Shown here piece after piece: positions 1 through 6,002 of a stretch of DNA of 10,094 bases (its first letter is position 1; each line of letters starts with the position of its first letter). Under the pieces are notes generated by a model, which saw only the letters and a list, made by a program, of their open reading frames with translations, had not been told where the DNA came from and did not search any database. The stretch covers positions 1-10,094 of the forward strand of contig JAWXBR010000007.1 in NCBI GenBank assembly GCA_034440235.1. Reading direction: 5' to 3'. Made by a program: the position numbers and the translations under genes. This stretch comes from JAWXBR01 sp034440235 (GTDB taxonomy: Bacteria > Bacteroidota > Ignavibacteria > Kapaibacteriales > Kapaibacteriaceae).

Positions 1-108
1 ATTTCCATGCTCATAGAAGCATGGCCCCATTGAAGCTGGATGCAGTCCGGGACCCTTCTGCTCAACTTTTGAATTTCCATGCTCATAGAAGCATGGCCCC
101 ATTGAAGC
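1..108 (+). CRISPR. End of a CRISPR array: two repeats, one spacer
   Basis: Two identical 36-bp repeats lie at 1-36 and 73-108 around one 36-bp spacer at 37-72. The array is cut by the window edge, so its true size is unknown. Each repeat holds a perfect 7-bp stem, CCATGCT/AGCATGG, with a 6-nt loop, followed by 12 nt ending in ATTGAAGC. A stem placed 12 nt before an ATTGAA-type 8-nt tail matches the layout of many type I and type III repeats, where the tail becomes the crRNA 5' handle. This suggests transcription left to right, which makes 108 the leader-distal end. The reverse orientation, ending ATGGAAAT, is not excluded. The last repeat is not degenerate and no further repeat follows. No cas gene is in the window, so the subtype cannot be assigned. 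Confidence 0.9.
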
Positions 109-338
109 CAACGCCAAACTGACGTAACAGAATTCGAAATGGGTAGATGGTGTATGCCTGTATCGATTGTATGTGTACAGTGAACGTGTTGCAGTCGGCA
201 AGCTCAGTGGTAACGCTGACTCCTGCGCATCCATAATATCAGCCTATCATAGTGACAGATGAAGACTAATTTGAGGTTCACGGAATGCTAGTAAGTATCG
301 TCTTCGAAGCTAAACTTTACAATCCGAAAGTCTGATGT
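109..338. other. Intergenic stretch between CRISPR array and lipoprotein gene
   Basis: About 230 bp with no supported gene. It is not strongly AT-rich, as many CRISPR leaders are, and shows no degenerate repeat after the array. The segment AGCTCAGTGGTAACGC resembles a tRNA D-arm, but no cloverleaf could be built around it. The promoter of the following gene presumably lies here, but I could not identify convincing boxes. Confidence 0.5.
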
Positions 339-790
339 ATGAAAAGTTTATTACTATTAATGGTAATTGTGACTCTCGTTGCAAGCTGCGCAACTGGACC
401 GAAGCAATACGTATTCTAGAAAAAAGTACTGTTGCTCTTCCACCAGAACAGATCGAACGGCGTGTAGTGGATTGGTGCGGGCAAAACGGATTCGCAGTTA
501 CCACCGCTAATAGCTCGTATGTAATTGCAACATCCGATTTGAAACAGGTGCAAGGTGCACGCGATGCTGGCATGGGAAGCATGTATGTTGACTCGGCTAT
601 TGCTGATTGTGGCGGCACTGGCATTGTAGTCTACAATGCAGTATCGGGCTCGTTGAATGTATCCATTTGCACAGCAGGAACATTCGGTGCGTCCGAGATA
701 ACCGTGAATTTTATTCCTGACAACGGTGGTTCTATAATGTGTGTCTCGAATGGTCGAGTCGAGCGAATGATATTTGATGCCCTCCGCTAG
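339..790 (+). pseudogene. Small lipoprotein gene, frameshifted after the signal peptide
   Basis: Starting at 339, one frame reads MKSLLLLMVIVTLVASC followed by ATGPKQYVF and a TAG at 417-419. This is a textbook lipoprotein signal: charged start, hydrophobic core, lipobox V-A-S-C with Cys17. The body lies in the other open frame: residues beginning LEKSTVALPPEQIE continue to a TAG at 788-790, giving about 125 more residues that end VERMIFDALR. Moving between frames near 411-416 restores a continuous protein of about 150 residues. One missing T (TT for TTT) would read ...KQYVF-LEKST... A weak SD-like GAAAG sits 8 nt before 339. The alternative start at 335 in the body frame gives an N-terminus with no signal, less likely. 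The family is not recognised; the lipid anchor implies an envelope location. It could be a true mutation or a sequencing error. The stop falls before the A6 run at 420-425, so slippage there cannot explain it. Confidence 0.65.
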
Positions 791-806
791 CATGTTCGCA
801 AGTGTT

Positions 807-822
807 CTCCGCGCATGCGGAG
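807..822 (+). terminator. Possible weak terminator hairpin
   Basis: A perfect 6-bp inverted repeat, CTCCGC/GCGGAG with loop GCAT, begins 17 nt after the stop of the lipoprotein gene. It is followed by only two T residues, so intrinsic termination would be weak. It could be a processing hairpin or chance. Confidence 0.3.
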
Positions 823-862
823 TTGATCCTGGCCCCACGAGTGTCGATCCACACAACGTTAA

Positions 863-887
863 GCCCCCTGCGCGGCGCAGGCCCCCT
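863..887 (+). repeat. GC hairpin flanked by a 7-bp direct repeat
   Basis: GCCCCCT occurs at 863-869 and again at 881-887. Between and overlapping them is a palindromic stretch, CCTGCGCGGCGCAGG (867-881), able to form a short stem. There is no T-tract after it, so it is not a convincing terminator. It lies in the 200-bp gap upstream of ldhA and has no assigned role. Confidence 0.35.
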
Positions 888-989
888 ACATAGCTCTCGC
901 AGAATCGAGACTGATGTAATACCCGAATTTGTCGCGCGGATGCCGTACACTCGTGACAACTTGTTGCATTCCACGATTCAGGATATACC

Positions 990-1985
990 ATGATCTGCAC
1001 CGTCTTTAGCGCGCACCGGTTCGAACGGGCATCTCTCGAGGCGGCCAATGCGGGGCGGCATGAGCTGCGGTTCGTGCATGCCGAACTGATGCAAGACACA
1101 GTGGCGCTGGCTGCCGGAGCCCCCTGCATTGCACTGTTCAGTTCAGATGACGCGTCGGCGCCAGTGCTGGAGCGGCTTGCGGAAGGTGGCGTGCGGTACA
1201 TTGCGCTGCGTAGTGCCGGGTACAACCACGTCGACCTCGAGGCCGCCACACGTCTTGGCATACACGTGGCCAACGTGCCGGAATACTCGCCGTACTCGGT
1301 GGCAGAGCACACCGTGCTACTTATGCTGGCACTCAACCGCAAGCTTGTGCGGGCGCACAGCCGCGTGCGCGAGCTGAACTTTACGCTAGACGGGTTGGTT
1401 GGCTTCGACATGCACGGCAAAACTGTGGGAATTGTCGGCATCGGCCGCATAGGCTCAGCCGTCGTGCGCATTATGCATGGTTTCGGATGTCGACTCCTTG
1501 GTTTCGATCTCGTGCAGAGCGACGATCTCGTCACGGCGACAGGCATCGAATATGTCGACCTCGATAAGCTCTGCAAAGAGAGCGACGTGATTGCCATCCT
1601 CATGCCACTCAGCGCCGAGACAAAGCATCTTATTAACGATCGCATGATCGCGCTCATGAAGGCGGGCGTGATGATCGTCAATACCAGTCGCGGCGGGCTA
1701 ATTGATACCTCCGCCGTTATTCGCGGCCTGAAGTCGGGCCACATTGGCTTTCTCGGCATCGACGTTTACGAGCGCGAGCAAGGTCTGTTCTTCCACGACC
1801 GCTCGGATGCAATCCTACAGGACGACGTGCTCGCGCGCCTGATGACGTTTCCCAACGTCTTGATCACGGCCCATCAAGGGTTCCTCACCGAGGAAGCACT
1901 GAGCAACATCGCGTCTACCACGATAGACAACATCACCAAATGGGAGGACGGGATGCGACCCGAGCACGAGCTGACGGGGAGCTGA
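990..1985 (+). CDS. ldhA: D-lactate dehydrogenase (LdhA type)
   Basis: Reduces pyruvate to D-lactate with NADH in the cytoplasm, regenerating NAD+ during fermentation. The 331-residue product follows E. coli LdhA (329 aa) nearly end to end. The N-terminal catalytic part includes RYIALRSAGYNHVDLEAA (69-86) and VAEH at 104-107. The Rossmann motif GIVGIGRIG is at 147-155, with the acidic residue D173 after strand 2 indicating NAD preference. Catalytic Arg is R234 in NTSRGGLID, Glu is E261 in DVYERE, and His is H295 in ITAHQGFL. The LdhA-specific stretches GLFFHDRSD and ILQDDV separate it from glycerate or phosphoglycerate dehydrogenases. AGGA at 980-983 lies 6 nt before the ATG, fixing the start. 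It appears monocistronic: a hairpin overlaps its stop and no intact same-strand gene follows. Other D-2-hydroxyacid substrates cannot be excluded. Confidence 0.93.
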   Translation: MICTVFSAHRFERASLEAANAGRHELRFVHAELMQDTVALAAGAPCIALFSSDDASAPVLERLAEGGVRYIALRSAGYNHVDLEAATRLGIHVANVPEYSPYSVAEHTVLLMLALNRKLVRAHSRVRELNFTLDGLVGFDMHGKTVGIVGIGRIGSAVVRIMHGFGCRLLGFDLVQSDDLVTATGIEYVDLDKLCKESDVIAILMPLSAETKHLINDRMIALMKAGVMIVNTSRGGLIDTSAVIRGLKSGHIGFLGIDVYEREQGLFFHDRSDAILQDDVLARLMTFPNVLITAHQGFLTEEALSNIASTTIDNITKWEDGMRPEHELTGS

Positions 1986-2010
1986 TTCTGGGAATCAGTG
2001 TCGTTGTTAT
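1982..2010 (+). terminator. Likely terminator of ldhA
   Basis: The perfect inverted repeat CTGATTC-TGG-GAATCAG (1982-1998) overlaps the ldhA stop codon (1983-1985) and is followed by the T/G-rich tract TGTCGTTGTT. The stem is only 7 bp with a 3-nt loop and the T-tract is interrupted, so the call is moderate. Confidence 0.45.
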
Positions 2011-2072
2011 GCCATGTCACGATATCGTTGGACGATGCACGCTTGACGATGATTAACGGTTGCATCTGATAA

Positions 2073-2469
2073 TTGCTGAGACGGAACTGCGTCGTCGAAT
2101 TCCTCAGACTCGATGATGTACACTCGGAGAAGGAACTGCGCAAAGCGATCCTGGTAAACTTGCGCGACTTCTTTCTGGAGTTCGGTAAAGACCTGACCTT
2201 TGTCGGTGAAGAGTACCCATTGAAAGTCGGTAACGACACATTCTTTATTGATCTGCTTTTCTTTCACCGCAGACTGCAATGCCTCATAGCTGTCGATCTG
2301 AAAAAGGGCAAGTTCAAACCAGAACATGCGGGGAACGGCAGACGCCAGCCAAGTTCGGCTAGCACTCACCGCCGCCGCCGTACGCATCGGCATTGCGACG
2401 TATCAAACTGCGCTCCCCCACGAACGCCTGATCCAACGCCGACTCGAACAACTTCCCCAACAGGCGTGA
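2073..2469 (+). pseudogene. Decayed YhcG/DUF1016-family PD-(D/E)xK nuclease remnant
   Basis: The frame from 2073 to about 2333 encodes VVEFLRLDD, then a helix, then GKDLTFVGEEYPLKVGNDTFFIDLLFFHRRLQC and LIAVDLKKGKFKPEHAG. This is the hallmark C-terminal nuclease domain of the YhcG (DUF1016) family; the predicted catalytic residues are D60 in FIDLLF and D75/K77 in VDLKKG. After HAG this frame turns to Arg/Pro/Thr-rich nonsense. The domain's end reappears in another frame from 2341 to the TGA at 2467-2469: QVRLAL...IGIATYQTALPHERL...RLEQLP. About 35 residues normally between these blocks are missing, pointing to an internal deletion. The usual N-terminal half (roughly 200 residues) is absent; the first open codon is TTG with no clear ribosome site. 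Family members are mostly seen with mobile or restriction-modification loci. I infer an inactive relic; the C-terminal block is less certain than the nuclease core. Confidence 0.8.
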
Positions 2470-2603
2470 TCGCGCAGCGCACGCAACTTGGAGGCATCCG
2501 CTATGAAGTGCTGCATGAGCGTTGCACGATTCGGAAGCCATGCCAACGCAATATTGGGGCGTGTGCTTAACTCCAACGGATCTCGGGGTTGTAGCAAGCG
2601 TAG
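2470..2603. other. Non-coding gap between nuclease remnant and the minus-strand operon
   Basis: I see no gene here. A run of codons stays open on both strands but has no recognisable protein motif. No clear intrinsic terminator for the convergent minus-strand operon could be found. Confidence 0.5.
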
Positions 2604-5600
2604 TTAAAACCTCGTTACCGCTGCCCTCACCCGTTCGGCTAACAGGCCACGCAGATGCTCGGGTGCGAGCGCCAAGGCATCGACCATTGCTGTGTCGAGG
2701 GCAACGCGAAAGCGACGCAAATCGGGGAGAAGTGCCGCGATTAACAACGGGTCGGTTGGAATTTCGATGTGCATTTTTCCGAGGTCGGCGAAGAGCACAA
2801 GTATCTCGGCTTCTTCTTGCGATGCGCAGTCGATGATTTCTTCTGCTTTTGAAGGTCGATCGCCCTTTTCTCCCTTTTGAAGTCGGTCTCCCTTGCTCGA
2901 TTTATCTCCGCCTTTGTATACAACAACTTGCCACGTGAACATGGTGCGCACTGCCTCTGCACGCGAGATGCCATCGGGTAGAATCACGACGCGGCGGGCT
3001 CCTTCGGGGAGTTGTTCGATTGCAGGCGTGTACCATGCGTGTAGGCGTTTTATGCGGTGTTGTGATTCGAGGACGCTAACTAATGCGTTGGTTAGGTGAC
3101 GCAAGTTGGCAGGGTTGCTCTGCCACGATAATGCGAATCTGTAAATCCATCGTTCTTCTTCTGGCGTAAGGCCGAAGACGGTTTGCATGAAGTAGGTGTC
3201 GAGACGGCGGCGGTCGCGGAGGACGGAGGCCGGACTCACACTGTCGCCTGCTCCTGCGCCAAGTTCTTGGGTAAGGGGCTTGACGGGTCTTCGCATGAAA
3301 TCGCGATGTGCGCGTACATCAATGGCATCTAGAATTTCATCGGACGGAATTGGAAAGCCTTCGGCATCGCGCACCGTTACGTCATGCACATGTTGCGTAC
3401 CACGCGATAGTTCGCACATAAACAGTCCCATGGTCGAATTCAACCATACACCAATTGCTTCGGCCCGTTGATGTAGTGTCGTCGTTCTGCTAGGTAGGTG
3501 CTGCGTATTCAACTGTCCTGTTACGTGCAACTCAATGCCAACACATGCATCGGTGACGTACGCATGCGCGGGGTTCAGCGACACAATCCATCGTCCGTCC
3601 TGACTCTTCGGAACTATTAGGTCTGGTGCAACAACTTCGCCGACATCATACCACGGGTCGCGTCCGCGCACCGAGGCACGTGCATGCACGCCCTCGCGCT
3701 CTGCATGTTCGATACGCGTCTGAATGTTTGTGTTCTCGAGATCGTCAAACGTCCCCGTGATACGCAGCAATCGTTTGTCGGTATTTGGGAGCCCTGCTAT
3801 ACTCACTAAATCACTGGACGACGTTATTATCAAATTGTCTATAATAGAGCCTTCGGTAGTAGTGCGTTGCCAGAAGCGCATTTCGAGTCCTTCCGACGAA
3901 ATCTGCGCCGCATCGGCCACCAGCACGTCATTCGCACCCGTACGTGTACCGCCCTGCACATCTGCTATCTGGCTAAGGGGCCGAAGAAGGGGCTGCGCTT
4001 TGCGCAGGATGGACGCTAGGACGTCTGGCGGGACAACAAGATCTTCCCACGCACCAACAGCACTGTTTGCGAGTTCGCGCACTACACGCTGTGGAACCAT
4101 GCGCACCAGAGCTTCTTCGTTGAGCTTTCCGCGTTCGCTTGCATCGAGATACTTCACAAATGCATCGACCGATGCCACACGACGGGCATCGAAGTCACGC
4201 ACTGTAGTCGAGGTTGGAAAGAAGCTCGACAACGGACGTCGTATGCACACAAAACGAGCGGGACGTTCTTGGCTCGCTTGTTGATCAATCGAAGCGCTTC
4301 GCGCCCCCTGTGAAGCCCCTTGCTGATGACCTTGATTAGAGTGCTGCGAGACTTGTGCGACGATGCAGCAGAGTCCGGCGTCGGGACGTGATAGGGCTTC
4401 GTCGTCGCTGACGATAACCCACTGCAGATCGAAGCGATCGAGGAGAGCCGCACGGACCGAGGCGTAGAGCGGGTCATGTAGCACCGACATCGGAAGAAAC
4501 AACACGACGGTGCCATCGCTAGCCAATGGGAGCTTCGTTAAGAGCAAACGAAGACGATGCCGTTCTTCGCGATCGGAACTCGAAATGCAAACGACGTCCC
4601 ACAGCGCGTTGATGTCTTCGTGGCTTCGCAGAATACTTATTTCAGAAGGTGCATCGAGCTGATCGCTGCGAAGAATCTCAGAACGTGTGTTCTCTAGCTG
4701 TCCGCTGCTGCGCAATAACACCGTGCGCTCGTCATCGAGTGTTGGTGCATACACGTATGCTCGTGTACCGGGCCTTCGCAGTAACGAGCGTACACTAAAC
4801 AGTCCCATCGTGTCGCCCATCTCGAGCACATGCAGCGTTTTTGCTTGACGTGTTCTACCGTGCTCTGTTCTATCGGGCGCTGATCTACTGCGCTCTGTTC
4901 TATCGGGCGCTGTTCTATCGGGCGCTGATCTATCGGGCGCTGATCTATCTGGCGCTGATCTATCGGGCGCTGATCTACTGCGCTCTGTTCGAACATTGTC
5001 GTGTGCGTGTGATGCAGCCCGAAGTGCGAGGTCGATTGCATCGAGCGTTGGCACTGCGCGACCCTGTGCTTCTGCACACCACTGTAAGATGGCATCGACA
5101 CCACGATGTAATGACGCGGCTGACAAACGATCGGGATTGAATCGTTCAATAAAATGTACGAGGTCTTCGAGTGCACCACGAAATACAGGTTCGCGAGAAA
5201 GGCCAACACGAAGAGCGTCGATGCGTTTCGGAAACATCGTAAACCCACAGGCACGTGCTTCGCGCAGATGCGCACCAACAATGTCGAGCAGCAAACGCGC
5301 GCTGCGAATGCCGTAGGGCACACGCAGTGGGTCGAGCACCTCACGACTGTGCACATGAAGAAGTCCGTACGCCAACACCGACGTTCCGACACGTATTGCT
5401 GCGGTCCGTTGCTCTTGAGTGCCATCGGTGCAGCTTATCATGTCGTCGAGCATGCCCGTTATGCGATCTGCAAAGAAGCGCTCAGGAGTTTGTTTATCTA
5501 AGCTCGATTTGCTTTGTCCCGGACGTGTTTGGGCAGTATTAGCAGTATGGTCAGTATTCGAAAAGTTTACTATGTGGAGTAGCAGACGACGAATTGCATC

Positions 5601-6002
5601 TGTTAGGGCAACGGACATAGCACTTGCGGAGACGTCGTTTAGTGTGCATACGTCAGCGCCAACAAAAGATGCAACGTGCTGTTCGTCATCATGCATGCGT
5701 CGTGTAACTGCATCGGTATTATAGCAAACAAGTCGTCTGAAGTTTGTGACGGCAAAACGCGGCGCTTGCGTGCGTGCTGCGATGTTGCGTGCACGATCGC
5801 GTGCTACTTCGTCATACGCACTTGTGTCTGGCGCAATTGCTTCGAACAAGCAAAACGGTAACTGCGTGTTTGCATCGATGACAAGCACGAAAATTCCTTC
5901 GACAGTCGACGCTTCTTGCACATGTAACGCCAAGTCTGCACGGCCAATTGCGTCGGCAACGAAGCCAAGCAATACAGTGCGCGAACTGTGCAATTCATTC
6001 AT
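2604..6002 (-). CDS. Degenerate type IIG-like N6-adenine methylase/nuclease protein
   Basis: A 1132-residue protein with restriction-methylase layout. Residues ~35-95 resemble the PD-(D/E)xK N-domain of type IIG and type I enzymes, but the E-x-K site reads E54-A-I56. Residues ~170-310 form a helical domain. A repeat-encoded (S/T)APDR linker spans 338-380. Residues ~389-550 look like a Rossmann methylase: motif I is weak (LEMGDTMGLFSV, 393-404), and where NPPY should follow DVV the sequence is SSSD (474-477), although the next strand and PMSVL.DPLYASVR are typical. Residues ~672-890 match TaqI_C-like target-recognition domains: IADVQGGTRTGAND, SVRGRDPWYD, NSTMGLFMCELSRG. A ~200-residue extension follows and contains a KGD-rich insertion (1031-1052). 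Known relatives methylate adenine and often cleave DNA; from the missing motifs I infer DNA binding without catalysis. Its ATG overlaps the glmM stop (TAATG), so it is translationally coupled. The frame is unbroken, arguing against simple decay. Confidence 0.75.
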   Translation of the reverse strand: MNELHSSRTVLLGFVADAIGRADLALHVQEASTVEGIFVLVIDANTQLPFCLFEAIAPDTSAYDEVARDRARNIAARTQAPRFAVTNFRRLVCYNTDAVTRRMHDDEQHVASFVGADVCTLNDVSASAMSVALTDAIRRLLLHIVNFSNTDHTANTAQTRPGQSKSSLDKQTPERFFADRITGMLDDMISCTDGTQEQRTAAIRVGTSVLAYGLLHVHSREVLDPLRVPYGIRSARLLLDIVGAHLREARACGFTMFPKRIDALRVGLSREPVFRGALEDLVHFIERFNPDRLSAASLHRGVDAILQWCAEAQGRAVPTLDAIDLALRAASHAHDNVRTERSRSAPDRSAPDRSAPDRSAPDRTAPDRTERSRSAPDRTEHGRTRQAKTLHVLEMGDTMGLFSVRSLLRRPGTRAYVYAPTLDDERTVLLRSSGQLENTRSEILRSDQLDAPSEISILRSHEDINALWDVVCISSSDREERHRLRLLLTKLPLASDGTVVLFLPMSVLHDPLYASVRAALLDRFDLQWVIVSDDEALSRPDAGLCCIVAQVSQHSNQGHQQGASQGARSASIDQQASQERPARFVCIRRPLSSFFPTSTTVRDFDARRVASVDAFVKYLDASERGKLNEEALVRMVPQRVVRELANSAVGAWEDLVVPPDVLASILRKAQPLLRPLSQIADVQGGTRTGANDVLVADAAQISSEGLEMRFWQRTTTEGSIIDNLIITSSSDLVSIAGLPNTDKRLLRITGTFDDLENTNIQTRIEHAEREGVHARASVRGRDPWYDVGEVVAPDLIVPKSQDGRWIVSLNPAHAYVTDACVGIELHVTGQLNTQHLPSRTTTLHQRAEAIGVWLNSTMGLFMCELSRGTQHVHDVTVRDAEGFPIPSDEILDAIDVRAHRDFMRRPVKPLTQELGAGAGDSVSPASVLRDRRRLDTYFMQTVFGLTPEEERWIYRFALSWQSNPANLRHLTNALVSVLESQHRIKRLHAWYTPAIEQLPEGARRVVILPDGISRAEAVRTMFTWQVVVYKGGDKSSKGDRLQKGEKGDRPSKAEEIIDCASQEEAEILVLFADLGKMHIEIPTDPLLIAALLPDLRRFRVALDTAMVDALALAPEHLRGLLAERVRAAVTRF
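2844..2915 (-). repeat. Lys/Gly/Asp-rich low-complexity segment in the methylase-like gene
   Basis: Encodes residues 1030-1053, with recurring KGD and KGE units (SSKGDR, QKGEKGDR). The DNA shows imperfect repeats of a CTCCCTTTT/CGCCCTTTT-type unit. It lies between a strand ending WQVVVYK and the segment EEIIDCASQEEAEILVLF, so it looks like an expanded surface loop within the C-terminal domain. Confidence 0.6.
4260..4352 (-). repeat. Gln/Ser-rich linker in the methylase-like gene
   Basis: Encodes residues 551-581, rich in Gln, Ser, Gly and Ala (HSNQGHQQGASQGARSAS). It falls immediately after the Rossmann methylase segment (...GLCCIVAQ) and before FVCIRRP, a position where related methylases have a short turn. 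It is a low-complexity insertion rather than a domain. Confidence 0.55.
4863..4990 (-). repeat. 15-bp in-frame tandem repeat encoding (S/T)APDR
   Basis: Eight full 15-bp units and a partial ninth lie head to tail (4863-4877, 4878-4892, and so on to 4990). On the + strand the commonest unit is CGCTGATCTATCGGG. Variants are CTCTGTTCTATCGGG, CGCTGTTCTATCGGG and CGCTGATCTACTGCG. On the coding strand the units read SAPDR or TAPDR, with TERSR variants. The unit is a multiple of three, so copy-number change keeps the frame. A longer block, CGCTGATCTACTGCG followed by CTCTGTTC, occurs at both 4878 and 4968, suggesting higher-order duplication. All three frames on both strands stay largely open through it, explaining several spurious overlapping reading frames. 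Confidence 0.95.

Noticed and set aside
190..280. Possible tRNA, because AGCTCAGTGGTAACGC looks like a D-arm and GGTTCACG lies downstream
   Set aside because: No pairing acceptor stem, anticodon stem or T-arm at correct spacing could be found on either strand.
420..426. A AAA AAG as a programmed -1 frameshift site for the lipoprotein gene
   Set aside because: The signal-peptide frame meets its stop at 417-419, before the A-run, so ribosomes in that frame never reach the slippery sequence.
416..1759. A 447-codon open frame on the - strand across the lipoprotein gene and ldhA
   Set aside because: It is antisense to a strongly supported D-lactate dehydrogenase, is Arg/Ser-rich, and shows no protein-family motif.
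2359..2541. Minus-strand frame with LLGKLFESALDQAFVGERSL, resembling the C-terminal helix of HsdS subunits
   Set aside because: The similarity is short. The opposite strand carries the more convincing YhcG-type ending IGIATYQTALPHERL next to the nuclease core, and no HsdS recognition domain is nearby.
4694..5425. Overlapping frames through the APDR repeat reading DQRPI or YRALI repeats
   Set aside because: A 15-bp repeat without stops leaves every frame open. Only the methylase-like frame has conserved domain sequence on both sides.
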